Shown here: one piece after another, positions 50,082 through 62,140 of the stretch | Layout of the letters: every line of letters begins with the position of its first letter | Position numbering within the stretch: the first letter of the stretch is position 1 | Origin: Streptococcus gwangjuense | GTDB taxonomy: Bacteria; Bacillota; Bacilli; Lactobacillales; Streptococcaceae | Length of the DNA: 64,000 bases | Assembly: GCF_003627155.1 (NCBI RefSeq) | Contig: NZ_CP032621.1 | Span: 930,001-994,000 of the forward strand | Direction of reading: 5' to 3' | Translations under genes and position numbers: made by a program | The notes under the pieces: model-generated | Told to the model about the DNA's origin: nothing | The model's database searches: none | The model's input: the letters and a program-made list of their open reading frames with translations, nothing else

Positions 50082-50943
50082 CTCCTGCTACGATTTCTGT
50101 AATTTCTTGTGTAATCGCCGCCTGTCTGGCACGGTTATACTGAATTGTCAAATCATTAATGACTTTCTTAGCATTATCTGTCGCTGTTTGCATGGCGGTC
50201 ATACCCGCAGCATTTTCAGCTGTCTTAGCATCGATAATAGCCCCGTAAATCATACTTTCTGCAAACTGAGGCAACAACTGCTCCAAAATTTCTTCTCGGC
50301 TAGTTTCCAATTCAAAGGTCAAGCTGTAACTGTCATCTGCTTCATTTGGATCCAAGTCAACAATTGGAAGCATTTGCTCCACACGCATTTGACTAGTTAG
50401 CGTATTGACATGGTGGTTGTAGCAGACATAGAGTTCATCAAAAAGTTCATTTTGGTACATTTCAACAGTTTTTGAAATAATCTTACGAACTTCATCAAAG
50501 CTAGGTTGGTCTGCCAAGCCACGTAATTCATAAAGTGGTTGAATACCACGAGCCTTAAAGAAATCAGCTCCCATTCCACCAATACAAATCATTTCAAAAC
50601 CTTTACCGTCTGGATGGTATTCTTCTTTCAGCTCCATAACGGCTTTCAGAATAGAAGAATTATAACCTCCAACCAAACCGCGGTCTGAAGTAATGACGAT
50701 ATAGCCTGTCTTCTTAACTGGACGACTAATCAACATCGGATTAGTTGAACTACCAGCTCCATTACCATGAAGAATATCCGTCAAAAGTTTACGAACTTTT
50801 TGAGCATAAACTTGGAAGTTGCGAGCAGCTTCTTCAGAACGACCTAGCTTAGCAGCTGATACCATCTGCATGGCATTAGTGATTTGACTCGTATTTTTTG
50901 TTGAGGCGATTTTTGTTTTAATATCATTTAGAGATACTGCCAT
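50065..50943 (-). CDS. atpG: ATP synthase F1 gamma subunit
   Basis: A 292-residue central-stalk subunit: N-terminal helix ([24 protein letters not shown] region), Rossmann-like middle ([15 protein letters not shown]) and C-terminal helix ([17 protein letters not shown]). It rotates within alpha3beta3. It follows atpA by 15 bp. Confidence 0.97.
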   Translation of the reverse strand: MAVSLNDIKTKIASTKNTSQITNAMQMVSAAKLGRSEEAARNFQVYAQKVRKLLTDILHGNGAGSSTNPMLISRPVKKTGYIVITSDRGLVGGYNSSILKAVMELKEEYHPDGKGFEMICIGGMGADFFKARGIQPLYELRGLADQPSFDEVRKIISKTVEMYQNELFDELYVCYNHHVNTLTSQMRVEQMLPIVDLDPNEADDSYSLTFELETSREEILEQLLPQFAESMIYGAIIDAKTAENAAGMTAMQTATDNAKKVINDLTIQYNRARQAAITQEITEIVAGASALE

Positions 50944-50958
50944 CTGACACCTCTATTC

Positions 50959-53014
<2,056 letters not shown>

Positions 53015-53015
<1 letters not shown>

Positions 53016-53509
53016 TAAGCTTCTCCTAACTGATCGATATACTGATCAATGAGTTCTTTATGGGCATGACCGTCAAGGTTTTGTGAGATGATTTTACCAG
53101 CCAAGCTGATTGTCAAATCTGCTACCTCACCCTTAACGCTTTGTAAAGCTTCAGCTTTATTTTGAGCAATTTCTTGGTTCGCTTTTTCTTTCAAGCGTCC
53201 TGCTTCTAGCTTAGCATCTGCTAAAATACTAGCTTTGCTTTTCTCAGCTGTTTCTTTCGCATTCTCAATGATTGTCTTAGCTTCTTTACGGCTACCAGCC
53301 AATTCATCTTCGCGTTTCTGAGCCAATACTTCTGCTTTTTGACGTGCTTGTTCAGCTCCGTCAATATCTGCTGCAATTTTTTCTGCTCTTTGTTCGAAAA
53401 TGCTAGTCAAATTTGACCAAGCGTATTTCTTAACCAAGACTAGCAAGAGAATAAAGGAACCAGCGATTAGTATAAAATCACCAAGTAATTCACCTACTGT
53501 TACATTCAT
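53015..53509 (-). CDS. atpF: ATP synthase Fo b subunit
   Basis: A 164-residue peripheral-stalk subunit: one N-terminal membrane helix (about 10-28), then a long charged coiled coil rich in Ala, Lys and Glu. 13 bp after atpB. Confidence 0.96.
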
Positions 53510-53522
53510 AAACTACTCCTTT

Positions 53523-54233
53523 CTATTCTTCATCATTAATTTTATTTCCTAGGTACATTGAAGATAACAATGTAAATACATATGCTTGTACACAAGAAAT
53601 AAAAACAGAAAATGCAGTCCAGATTAGATTTGTTCCAAAAGCAATAGGATACCAATAGAAGGCCTGATGAGAAAGTAGGACTAACATACTTGCCATCACT
53701 TCCCCTGCAAAGATATTACCAAAGACCCGCAATGCAAGTGAAAGGAGATTGGTAACTTCTTCTAAGAGATTCATTGGTGTCATAAAACCTGGTGTTACAA
53801 ATGCTTTTAAATACTTTTTGATTCCACGACGACGAATTCCTTCTACGTGGGTCATCAAGATAATTGTAAAAGACAAGACCAAGTCAAATGACAAATTTGC
53901 TGTTGGTGAGGTCCAAAGATTTACACCATCTGTAGTCTGAATTCTAGCCATTAAGCCAATATTATTTGCAATGGCCATAAATAGGAATAAACAGAAATAA
54001 AAGAGAGAATAATCCTTTATCATTGGACCAAGGTTTGATTTTGTAAATCCAACAACAAAATCAAATAAATACTCTAATACATTTTGTTTTCCTGTGGGTC
54101 TCAAAGTCATATTTCGAGTTGCCCAATAAATAAAGCCAAAAATAAGTGCTACAGTCAACAAAGTCAAAACTACTATGGTTAAATTAAAGGTAACAGGACC
54201 AATATTGATGGTTGGATTAATACTTTCTTCCAT
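53523..54233 (-). CDS. atpB: ATP synthase Fo a subunit
   Basis: A 236-residue membrane subunit with five or six hydrophobic helices and the conserved arginine in [15 protein letters not shown], which handles proton transfer with the c ring. 33 bp after atpE. Confidence 0.96.
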   Translation of the reverse strand: MEESINPTINIGPVTFNLTIVVLTLLTVALIFGFIYWATRNMTLRPTGKQNVLEYLFDFVVGFTKSNLGPMIKDYSLFYFCLFLFMAIANNIGLMARIQTTDGVNLWTSPTANLSFDLVLSFTIILMTHVEGIRRRGIKKYLKAFVTPGFMTPMNLLEEVTNLLSLALRVFGNIFAGEVMASMLVLLSHQAFYWYPIAFGTNLIWTAFSVFISCVQAYVFTLLSSMYLGNKINDEE

Positions 54234-54266
54234 CTAAAATCCTCCCTTTTTCAATTTATACTTCTT

Positions 54267-54467
54267 TTATTTGATGATAAATGAAAAGACAAGAGTAACA
54301 AAGAAAGTACCTTCAATAAAGGCAACCCCTAGGATCATCAAACTACGTAGTTCTGAGATGATATCTGGTTGGCGAGCAACTGATTTCAACAAACCGTTCA
54401 TCAACATACCTTCACCAAGAGATACACCCATACAGGCAAGACATAGACCGAAAAATGTTAAATTCAT
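54267..54467 (-). CDS. atpE: ATP synthase Fo c subunit
   Basis: A 66-residue two-helix proteolipid with the polar loop ARQP and the proton-binding Glu52 (AFIEG). Short c subunits of this type are usual in streptococci. Residues tied to optochin response in pneumococcus, Gly14, Gly20, Met23 and Ala49, are of the sensitive type, but several other positions (for example Phe6, Leu10, Leu17, Met21) differ from the pneumococcal sequence as I recall it. First gene of the operon, with AAGGAG before the ATG. Confidence 0.97.
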   Translation of the reverse strand: MNLTFFGLCLACMGVSLGEGMLMNGLLKSVARQPDIISELRSLMILGVAFIEGTFFVTLVFSFIIK

Positions 54468-54502
54468 GACGAATTCTCCTTTTAATTAAAATTTACTTAC
54501 TT

Positions 54503-54531
54503 AGTTTAGTCCTAAAAATTGGATTTGTCAA
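54503..54531 (-). promoter_or_regulatory. ATP synthase operon promoter
   Basis: On the minus strand, -35 TTGACA (54526-54531), a 17-bp spacer and -10 TAAACT (54503-54508). Confidence 0.82.
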
Positions 54532-54662
54532 CTTTTTACTAACATTGAAAGCGTTTAATGAAAATTATTTACAATTTTACTATTTTTTAGCTTATTATAT
54601 AGAAAACTTTGGAAAAAACTTGTAATAAATCCGTCCATTATCTAGGTCTTTCTGAAAAATAA

Positions 54663-54691
54663 TGAAAAAATCCGAGATGAAATCTCGGATG
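54663..54691 (-). terminator. Terminator of the U32-family gene
   Basis: ATCCGAGAT pairs with ATCTCGGAT over a 3-base loop, followed by a T run on the minus strand, about 90 bp after the stop. Confidence 0.9.
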
Positions 54692-54782
54692 GAAATTAAT
54701 ATATTTTCTTTAACCTAATGCTCTTTTAGTAAGAAGAATTAAAGGGAAAGCAACTAGAAAACTTTCGTCCCCTACATGTTTA

Positions 54783-56069
54783 TTAAGCACGCACTGTGAC
54801 GCTGGTTCCATCTTCCTTATAAAGATTGATGAGTCCTTCTTTGAGAGCTCGAACCATGTCTCCTGCTTGAACAGGTTGAGGCACCTTAATAGTCAATAGT
54901 TCCATCGGATTTGGAGCGCGGTCGATTTTATTGCCTTTGGCATCATGTAAATCTTCGATATACGTTTCAAAATGACGGAAACCTGGGCCATAAAACTCAA
55001 CTTGGTCGCCTTCGTTAATGACATTCCGTTGACGAATGGTCGCTGTTTGTGTCGCTTCATCATAAGAAACCACTTCAGCGACAAACTTGTACTCAGGAAT
55101 TTTACGACGAGCACCAAACAACTGCTCATTTTCAGATGGTGTACCGTAGTAGAAACCTGTTGCCAATTCACGTTGGGCGACCTTCCACATCTCATCAATC
55201 AAGTCTTGTTTGATCGCTTCAAACTTTTCAGGACTTTCTAGATAAGCATCAACAGCAGCCTTGTAGCAGTTTGTTACTGTGGATACGTAGTGAATAGACT
55301 TCATACGTCCTTCGATTTTGAGACTGTCTACTCCATTTTCAATCATATCTGGAATATGGTCAATCATAGACATATCAACGGCTGACATTGAAAATTCTTC
55401 AGGAATCTCACCTTTCAAGCTCTTACGTTCTTTCCCAAATGGCATATCGTAGAGATCATATTTCCAACGGCAAGACTGAGAACACCCTCCACGGTTGGCA
55501 TCACGCATACTCATGTGGTTTGAAAGAGTACAACGACCTGAGTAAGAAATACACATAGCTCCATGGACAAAAGCTTCAATCTCAACGTCTGTGCGTTTGC
55601 GAATTTCTGCCAATTCTTCCATTGAAACCTCACGCGCCAAAACGACACGCGTCAAGCCAAGTTCTTTCCAGAACTCAAGAGTTTCATAGTTAGTGGCGCT
55701 GGCTTGAGTAGAGAGGTGAATTTCAAGCCCCGGTGCTTCAGTCGCTGCAATCATAATCAAGGCTGGGTCAGATACGATAACTGCAGCAATCCCGATATCA
55801 CGCAGTTTACGGAACCACTCACCAGCACCAGCTTCATTTCCTTCGTGCATAACCATGTTGGCAGCCACATAGACCTTAGCCCCATACTTGGCAGCAAACT
55901 GCACGCCTTCTTCCATCTGTTCGAAAGTAAAGTTACCTGCACGACTACGAAGACCATAGGCCTGACCACCGATAAAGACAGCATCTGCCCCATACTGAAC
56001 AGCTACTTTTAGCTTCTCTAAAGTTCCTGCAGGTGATAAAACCTCAGGACGTTTTAATGTTTTTGTCAT
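54783..56069 (-). CDS. trhP: U32-family protein, probable tRNA 5-hydroxyuridine synthesis factor
   Basis: A 428-residue protein of the U32 'peptidase' family: N-terminal barrel (PEVLSPAGTLEKLKVAVQYGADAVFIGG) and the cysteine cluster CISYSGRCTLSNHMSMRDANRGGCSQSCRW-like region that binds an iron-sulfur centre. Members of this group (TrhP/YrrO type) make 5-hydroxyuridine at tRNA position 34 using prephenate; older annotations say protease. The ATG at 56069 with GGAGAAAAC is preferred over an in-frame ATG six codons upstream. The exact paralogue is not settled. Confidence 0.85.
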   Translation of the reverse strand: MTKTLKRPEVLSPAGTLEKLKVAVQYGADAVFIGGQAYGLRSRAGNFTFEQMEEGVQFAAKYGAKVYVAANMVMHEGNEAGAGEWFRKLRDIGIAAVIVSDPALIMIAATEAPGLEIHLSTQASATNYETLEFWKELGLTRVVLAREVSMEELAEIRKRTDVEIEAFVHGAMCISYSGRCTLSNHMSMRDANRGGCSQSCRWKYDLYDMPFGKERKSLKGEIPEEFSMSAVDMSMIDHIPDMIENGVDSLKIEGRMKSIHYVSTVTNCYKAAVDAYLESPEKFEAIKQDLIDEMWKVAQRELATGFYYGTPSENEQLFGARRKIPEYKFVAEVVSYDEATQTATIRQRNVINEGDQVEFYGPGFRHFETYIEDLHDAKGNKIDRAPNPMELLTIKVPQPVQAGDMVRALKEGLINLYKEDGTSVTVRA

Positions 56070-56186
56070 GTTTTCTCCTATTTGCAATATAAAAGTTTGA
56101 CGTTTTTCCTTCTCATTTTATAGTAAATAAGCCATAAAATCAAGCCTAGACAGATTGTTTTGACAATTCTAATCTTTTAGGAAATC

Positions 56187-56213
56187 AAAAAACTAGCCTT
56201 TCTAGACTAGTTA
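56187..56213 (-). terminator. gntR-family gene terminator
   Basis: AACTAG pairs with CTAGTT, with a T run on the minus strand. The stem includes the stop codon. Confidence 0.75.
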
Positions 56214-56905
56214 TTTTCAAGATAAAATTCAAAACGTTCGCCAACATACTGACTTTTCACGTATTCAAAAGCTGTCCCATCTTCTAGATAGGAAACCTGG
56301 GTTAATCCAAGAATAGCATGTCCTCTTTCAACTTCCAAATAGTGAGCAATCTTTTCTTTAGCTAGACGAGCGTAAATAGTCTGCTGTGATTTACCGATAC
56401 GGTAGCCGTGTTTTTGCAGGGTTTGGAAGAAATGACTGGTGATTTCTTCTTTTTTAAAGTCCTTAATGAATTTTTCAGGAATAGAAGCAACTTCATAAAC
56501 TAGAGGAACTTGGTCGGCATAGCGGACCCGTTCCATTCGGATAATATTTTCGGTAGGAGAAATTCTTAGCTTGGCAACTTCCTGCTCATTGGGAATTGTT
56601 TTTCTGTAGGAAATGAGCTGGCTAGAGGGTACTTTACCTTGGGACTTAACAATTTCAGTAAAACTGGTTGTCCCTCGCATCTTTTCTTGTACTCGAGTAC
56701 TAGAAACAAAGGTGCCACTTCCTACGCGGCGCTCTAAGACGCCTTCTTCGACTAACAGAGATACAGCTTGGCGGAGAGTCATGCGACTAACCGCAAACTG
56801 CTCTGCTAAATCTCGTTCACTGGGAAGTCTCTCACCAATGGCCCAACGATGTTCGTCAATATCCTTTTTAATCTGATCATGGATTTTCATATAAGCGGGT
56901 AACAT
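56207..56905 (-). CDS. GntR-family (HutC/UTRA type) transcriptional regulator
   Basis: A 232-residue regulator: N-terminal winged helix (PSERDLAEQFAVSRMTLRQAV) and a C-terminal UTRA ligand-binding domain (RVRYADQVPLVYEVASIPEKF, YVKSQYVGERFEFYL). Ligand unknown. A GTG at 56914 is also in frame; neither start has a strong ribosome site, so the start is uncertain by three codons. It is divergent from guaA, with a 140-bp gap, and could act on that region. Confidence 0.9.
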   Translation of the reverse strand: MLPAYMKIHDQIKKDIDEHRWAIGERLPSERDLAEQFAVSRMTLRQAVSLLVEEGVLERRVGSGTFVSSTRVQEKMRGTTSFTEIVKSQGKVPSSQLISYRKTIPNEQEVAKLRISPTENIIRMERVRYADQVPLVYEVASIPEKFIKDFKKEEITSHFFQTLQKHGYRIGKSQQTIYARLAKEKIAHYLEVERGHAILGLTQVSYLEDGTAFEYVKSQYVGERFEFYLENN

Positions 56906-56980
56906 ATTTTTCACTTCATTTCTATCTTTTCTCTATTGTACCCCAATAAACTAGAAAAAGTCAAACTTTGCCTTGTTTAG

Positions 56981-57010
56981 TTGGTAATTCGCCCTTATTT
57001 GTGATAGAAT
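56981..57010 (+). promoter_or_regulatory. guaA promoter
   Basis: -35 TTGGTA (56981-56986), an 18-bp spacer and an extended -10 TGATAGAAT (-10 TAGAAT at 57005-57010). Confidence 0.65.
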
Positions 57011-57046
57011 ATTGGAAAAAGATATTTCTTTTGAGAAAGGAAAAAG

Positions 57047-58609
57047 ATGAGCAACATTTCAACTGATTTGCAAGATGTAGAAAAAATCATCGTTTTGGAC
57101 TATGGTAGCCAATACAACCAGCTGATTTCACGCCGTATCCGTGAGATTGGTGTTTTTTCAGAATTAAAGAGCCATAAAATTTCAGCTGCTGAAGTTCGTG
57201 AAATCAATCCGGTAGGAATCATTCTTTCAGGTGGTCCAAACTCTGTATACGAAGATGGTTCATTCGATATTGACCCAGAAATTTTCGAACTTGGAATTCC
57301 TATTTTGGGAATCTGTTATGGTATGCAGTTGTTGACCCATAAACTTGGAGGAAAAGTTGTTCCCGCAGGTGATGCTGGAAATCGTGAATATGGTCAATCA
57401 ACCCTAACTCACACACCATCAGCTCTTTTTGAATCAACACCTGATGAACAGACTGTTTTGATGAGCCATGGTGATGCAGTTACTGAGATTCCTGCTGACT
57501 TTGTTCGTACAGGGACTTCAGCTGATTGCCCTTACGCAGCCATTGAAAATCCAGATAAACACATTTACGGTATCCAATTCCACCCAGAAGTTCGTCATTC
57601 TGTATACGGAAATGATATCCTTCGTAACTTTGCCCTTAACATCTGTAAAGCTAAAGGCGATTGGTCAATGGATAACTTTATTGATATGCAGATCAAAAAA
57701 ATCCGTGAAACAGTTGGAGATAAACGTGTCCTTCTTGGCCTTTCAGGTGGGGTTGACTCTTCAGTTGTTGGGGTTCTTCTTCAGAAAGCAATTGGCGATC
57801 AATTGATCTGTATCTTTGTAGACCACGGTCTTCTTCGTAAAGGAGAAGCTGACCAAGTTATGGACATGCTTGGTGGTAAGTTTGGTTTAAATATCGTTAA
57901 AGCAGATGCTGCAAAACGTTTCCTCGACAAACTTGCTGGTGTTTCTGACCCTGAGCAAAAACGTAAAATCATCGGTAATGAATTTGTCTATGTATTCGAT
58001 GACGAAGCAAGCAAGCTCAAAGATGTGAAATTCCTTGCTCAAGGTACCTTATATACAGACGTTATCGAGTCTGGTACAGATACAGCTCAAACTATCAAGT
58101 CACACCACAACGTGGGTGGTCTTCCAGAAGACATGCAGTTTGAATTGATTGAACCACTCAACACTCTTTATAAAGACGAAGTTCGTGCCCTTGGTACAGA
58201 GCTTGGTATGCCAGACCATATCGTATGGCGCCAACCATTCCCAGGACCAGGCCTTGCTATCCGTGTCATGGGAGAAATTACTGAAGAAAAACTTGAAACC
58301 GTTCGTGAGTCAGACGCTATTCTTCGTGAGGAAATTGCTAAAGCTGGTCTTGATCGCGATATCTGGCAATACTTCACAGTTAACACAGGCGTTCGTTCAG
58401 TCGGCGTTATGGGTGACGGTCGTACTTATGACTACACGATTGCAATCCGTGCGATCACTTCTATCGATGGTATGACTGCTGACTTTGCCAAAATTCCATG
58501 GGATGTCCTTCAAAAAATCTCAGTACGTATCGTAAACGAAGTGGATCATGTTAACCGTATCGTCTATGATATTACAAGTAAACCACCTGCAACCGTTGAG
58601 TGGGAGTAA
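57047..58609 (+). CDS. guaA: GMP synthase (glutamine-hydrolysing)
   Basis: A 520-residue enzyme that converts XMP to GMP. The N-terminal class I amidotransferase has Cys90 in GICYGMQ and HPEV, the middle ATP pyrophosphatase has LSGGVDSS, and the C-terminal dimerisation domain ends PPATVEWE. The last codons (GTTGAGTGGGAGTAA) contain the left copy of a 13-bp direct repeat that flanks the downstream island. The coding sequence is intact. The start has AGAAAGGA upstream. Confidence 0.98.
   Translation: MSNISTDLQDVEKIIVLDYGSQYNQLISRRIREIGVFSELKSHKISAAEVREINPVGIILSGGPNSVYEDGSFDIDPEIFELGIPILGICYGMQLLTHKLGGKVVPAGDAGNREYGQSTLTHTPSALFESTPDEQTVLMSHGDAVTEIPADFVRTGTSADCPYAAIENPDKHIYGIQFHPEVRHSVYGNDILRNFALNICKAKGDWSMDNFIDMQIKKIRETVGDKRVLLGLSGGVDSSVVGVLLQKAIGDQLICIFVDHGLLRKGEADQVMDMLGGKFGLNIVKADAAKRFLDKLAGVSDPEQKRKIIGNEFVYVFDDEASKLKDVKFLAQGTLYTDVIESGTDTAQTIKSHHNVGGLPEDMQFELIEPLNTLYKDEVRALGTELGMPDHIVWRQPFPGPGLAIRVMGEITEEKLETVRESDAILREEIAKAGLDRDIWQYFTVNTGVRSVGVMGDGRTYDYTIAIRAITSIDGMTADFAKIPWDVLQKISVRIVNEVDHVNRIVYDITSKPPATVEWE
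58596..58608 (+). repeat. Attachment-site copy at the guaA 3' end (attL)
   Basis: TTGAGTGGGAGTA, identical to 62664-62676. The guaA 3' end is a known integration target of mobile islands in many bacteria, and the repeat restores the guaA stop (TAA here). Confidence 0.85.
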
Positions 58610-58696
58610 TGGAGAGGCTTGATTTACCTTCAAAATAGCGATTCTACAGCAGTTTAGCAGGAACAAAATAGTCTAAAAAGGGTGTATCTTCATTTG

Positions 58697-58714
58697 ATTC
58701 CCCCCTAAATCCCC
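58697..58714 (+). repeat. C-rich direct repeats near the left end of the island
   Basis: ATTCCCCCCTAAATCCCC: two C-rich units about 12 bp apart. A similar pair, same orientation, lies near the right end (62581-62601). They could be arm-type binding sites of the element's recombinase, an inference only. Confidence 0.4.
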
Positions 58715-58738
58715 TCGAAAAGTTAGTTAAAAATTTTT

Positions 58739-58770
58739 TTGACCAACATTTTTGGAGGGATTTTTATAAT
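58739..58770 (+). promoter_or_regulatory. Possible promoter of the island operon
   Basis: TTGACC (58739-58744) and TATAAT (58765-58770) are 20 bp apart, longer than ideal; an overlapping TTTATA two bases earlier gives 18 bp. About 60 bp before the first gene. Confidence 0.45.
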
Positions 58771-58829
58771 AAAAAGTACAAAGTATTTTTATAGCACGTA
58801 ATTTTATTTTTCAAATGTAAAAAATATAT

Positions 58830-60845
58830 ATGATTTCTAGAGTAAAATTTTATGATGTAAATGACTTATCTATCGGTTTCTATTTTCCAAGAATTCAAGA
58901 AATTTTAGATGCTTATTTATCGAATTCTTATAGTCTAAATTCTTTTTTGGAAGCCCTTGAATTTTATAATATTATCAAATTCATAGAAAATGAGGTTTTT
59001 TCAATTGACTGGTCGCTAAGCTATATTGAAAAAATAAAGAAATCTCTTCCTTCGATGATTCAACTACAAAATAATTATTTTGGTTCTGCTCCGAAAGATG
59101 AGATTTTAAATAACATAAAACTTCTACAAAGCGAATATAACTATCGTGAAGACTTTTTTGAGATATTTACATTATTTAACTATGGTCAAAAAATTAGTGA
59201 AGTAGAGTTTGTGCAATATTTTATAGAATCCAATCTACATTTATGTCATCTCTTAAAAAATACCTATTTTCTAAAAAAGTATCCTACTTTCATTAAGCAA
59301 TTTTTTCTGAGTTCACCCTCTCATCTTGAAATATTACTCGATAATTTTGTAGATTCAAATTCATGTAAAAATGTTATCCCAAGTAATATCACAAATTTAG
59401 AGTGGAATGATTTAATTGAAAAATATATTTGTGACCCCGATGTGAATATAAATTATTTAAAAATTTTAAGAAACCCTATAAAAGGTTTCGATAAGAATAG
59501 ATACTTTCAACTTACAGATAAACAAAAACTGTTGATTGACAAAAAAATTCAAGAATTTAATTCTAGTTTTAATGATAAGGATTTTGGAATTCAAGTTGAT
59601 ATTAGAGTATATACAAAGAAGGAAGCGTACTATTACGCAATTAAAAAGAGTAGGGAACTTCATATTGAGGGAATTGAAAAAGGTTTGTATAATCCTATTG
59701 CAGTCGCAACAGGTGGATCTAGGCCAAAACAATATGAATATACAATATCAACTTTTATAGATAGTGCTAAACTTTTTGAAAAACATAATTTTCAAAATAT
59801 ATTAGACTATTTTTGTAAAGACTTTGAACTGAGCACAAGTGTTGGTACTTTTGCATTAGCAAGCTTTCCTCAACTAGAGATGGGGGTACTTGAAAGAACG
59901 TTAGGCATTTCGACTAGAAATCACTATAAATTTGGTTTTTACTTCTCAGTCAAGCATCAACTATACGTGATGAAACTGATTGCTTTATCAAAAATACTAC
60001 AGAAATTCAGTCTAAGAATTGAAGATTTCATTACTTGGTTTTTCGATATTTTCCTGACTAATCAGTACGGTATTGATTGGATACATTTTGATGTGCCTTC
60101 AATTTCAGAAACAACGGGAAATAAAACAGCAACACTTTTTAGAATCGAAGAATCATTAAGAAAACAATACAAATTATTGAGTGAAGAAGGGCTTATTGAT
60201 GTAAATTTATATAATATTACTTCTACTCCTTCAATTGAATCTTTGCAGAGTTTTACTAAAAGAAAATACTTCTCAATGAATAATTCAGATAATAATATTC
60301 AACAGATTGTTAATTTATTATTCTCTGACCAAAGTCCTATTCATTTTATTAATGAGGAATACAAAGGAAGCAACTTTAAGGAATTAATTTCACAACAATG
60401 CTTGAGTTATGCAAATTTTCATGAATATCAAATAGATTACATAAAACTACTAATAGATGCTGGAATTTGCCAAAATGATACAGGTGTTATATCTTTTAAA
60501 GATATGTCCCAAATAAGTCTTTTAGAAAAAATGTTCTTATATGGCTCTGTTAATAGTATATCTTTATCTGAATCTGAAAAACTCAGTGCTGATAGGATGC
60601 TTGATAATGGATGGTTAATATTTTCGGATACCTTATTTTCAATTCAAGAAATTAATTATTTGAATTTTGTCCTAAATAACAAATCATATGACAATAGCTG
60701 GGGAATCAGAAATAAGTATTTGCATGGAGTACCTATTTATGATTCTATTCAGCAATATGAGTATGACTATCATCTCATTCTGCTCATATTAATTTTCTAT
60801 ATTATCAAAATAAATGAGGAACTCAAACATCGTAGTTATTGCTAA
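58830..60845 (+). CDS. Large protein of unknown family with C-terminal HEPN-like motif
   Basis: A 671-residue protein, rich in Ile, Asn, Lys and Tyr, that I do not recognise as a whole. No signal peptide. Near the C-terminus, WGIRNKYLHGVP contains R-X4-H (Arg627, Asn628, His632), the hallmark of HEPN ribonuclease domains, followed by a hydrophobic helix (LILLILIFYIIKI). No Walker or helix-turn-helix motif was seen in the rest. The start ATG has no ribosome site. It lies 50 bp before the TIR-like gene on the same strand with no terminator between, so the two form an operon. By analogy with HEPN effectors it may be an RNase toxin of a defence system; this is inference. Confidence 0.8.
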   Translation: MISRVKFYDVNDLSIGFYFPRIQEILDAYLSNSYSLNSFLEALEFYNIIKFIENEVFSIDWSLSYIEKIKKSLPSMIQLQNNYFGSAPKDEILNNIKLLQSEYNYREDFFEIFTLFNYGQKISEVEFVQYFIESNLHLCHLLKNTYFLKKYPTFIKQFFLSSPSHLEILLDNFVDSNSCKNVIPSNITNLEWNDLIEKYICDPDVNINYLKILRNPIKGFDKNRYFQLTDKQKLLIDKKIQEFNSSFNDKDFGIQVDIRVYTKKEAYYYAIKKSRELHIEGIEKGLYNPIAVATGGSRPKQYEYTISTFIDSAKLFEKHNFQNILDYFCKDFELSTSVGTFALASFPQLEMGVLERTLGISTRNHYKFGFYFSVKHQLYVMKLIALSKILQKFSLRIEDFITWFFDIFLTNQYGIDWIHFDVPSISETTGNKTATLFRIEESLRKQYKLLSEEGLIDVNLYNITSTPSIESLQSFTKRKYFSMNNSDNNIQQIVNLLFSDQSPIHFINEEYKGSNFKELISQQCLSYANFHEYQIDYIKLLIDAGICQNDTGVISFKDMSQISLLEKMFLYGSVNSISLSESEKLSADRMLDNGWLIFSDTLFSIQEINYLNFVLNNKSYDNSWGIRNKYLHGVPIYDSIQQYEYDYHLILLILIFYIIKINEELKHRSYC

Positions 60846-60895
60846 CCAAATTCATTCATAAATAATATTCTACTGATTAACTATCGGAGCTTTTT

Positions 60896-62053
60896 ATGAC
60901 TACAATATTCTTTTCATGGCAATCTGACTTACCGAATAAAACAAATAGAAATTTAATTGAGAATTCTATAAAATTAGCATTGAAAAAAATGAACCAAGAT
61001 TCTCCGTACTCTCTTATCACTGAAATTGACAGAGATACAAAAGGTGTTCTAGGTAGTCCAGATATTGTTGATTCAATATTAACCAAAATTGATAAGTGTG
61101 GCCTATTTATAGCAGATATATCAATTATAAACAGTAGTTTAAATGGTAAAAGAACTCCTAACCCTAACGTATTATTTGAATTAGGATATGCAGTAAATTG
61201 TCTAGGGTGGGATAGAGTTATTTGTGTGTTCAATTCTGATTTTGGCGATGTTTCAGAACTACCTTTCGATTTACGTAATAGACGAATTCTAACTTATGAA
61301 ACATCCAATATTTCCGAAACAAGGAAAAAGTTAGCTGATATATTTAAACAAATAATTGATAAGAATTACTATACTTTAGAACAAGTCCAAGAAGTTAGTG
61401 ACTTTTATAGTATAAAAATCTATTCATGCTTTATTAATATCATATCAAGAATTATAAAGGTTTTATATGGAAGTGAAACTGTCTGCTCTTTTGAAGCAAT
61501 TACTAATGTTTTAAATATGACTCCTACAGAAATAAATAGACTACTTTCGCATGAATTGCTGGGTTTTAACTTATTTACAAGCTATGACGAGCAAATTAAA
61601 ATATTAACAAACGAGTTAGATAGAATCACCTCTATTAATATGTTTAATACAAACCTGTATGTACCCATTATTAAATTAATTAAGGAATTAAAATCCCATA
61701 ATCTTTTTATTAATAGAGAACATTTTTTTGAAAATTTTAAAGTAAATACACCCATTATGAATGACTATAGTATCATTCATAATAGTGATAATAACGAAAT
61801 TCCGAATAGATATGCTCTAGGAAAGAAAATTGATACCAAAAGAGCAAAAATCGTAGATTTCACCGATATTAAACGAACTGACCATGTTAAATTTGCTTTA
61901 ACTCACTTCTGTTTAGATGTAAATACATATAACGTTTACTATAATCATTATGTTTGTATTCTTAAATATATCAATGAGTTTATTAGTAATAATGATGGGA
62001 AATTTTTAATTGACAATACAGAAATATTAATAAAAAATGTAAAAAAACTGTAA
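60896..62053 (+). CDS. Protein with N-terminal TIR-like nucleotide-binding domain
   Basis: A 385-residue protein. The first ~135 residues form a TIR-like domain: strand and loop IFFSWQSD (4-11), DRDTKGVLGSPDIVDSI, then TPNPNVLFELGYAV (87-100) where Glu95 aligns with the catalytic Glu of NAD-cleaving TIR/CAP12-type domains (NVxFELG motif), and ELPFDLRNRR. The remaining 250 residues are unassigned and may sense or partner. It has a good CGGAG ribosome site and a terminator 45 bp after the stop. Such domains occur in anti-phage systems that deplete NAD. Pairing with a HEPN-like gene suggests a two-part abortive-infection module; function not proven. Confidence 0.82.
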   Translation: MTTIFFSWQSDLPNKTNRNLIENSIKLALKKMNQDSPYSLITEIDRDTKGVLGSPDIVDSILTKIDKCGLFIADISIINSSLNGKRTPNPNVLFELGYAVNCLGWDRVICVFNSDFGDVSELPFDLRNRRILTYETSNISETRKKLADIFKQIIDKNYYTLEQVQEVSDFYSIKIYSCFINIISRIIKVLYGSETVCSFEAITNVLNMTPTEINRLLSHELLGFNLFTSYDEQIKILTNELDRITSINMFNTNLYVPIIKLIKELKSHNLFINREHFFENFKVNTPIMNDYSIIHNSDNNEIPNRYALGKKIDTKRAKIVDFTDIKRTDHVKFALTHFCLDVNTYNVYYNHYVCILKYINEFISNNDGKFLIDNTEILIKNVKKL

Positions 62054-62095
62054 TTAGATGATTAATATAAAATATTACTTACAATCTTACAAGAA

Positions 62096-62133
62096 TAGAG
62101 CCTGATAGATTACATATCAAGCTCTCTTTTTTG
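62096..62133 (+). terminator. Terminator of the island operon
   Basis: GAGC.TGAT pairs with ATCA.GCTC (62097-62124), followed by TCTTTTTT on the plus strand. Confidence 0.88.
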
Positions 62134-62140
62134 GTTTATT

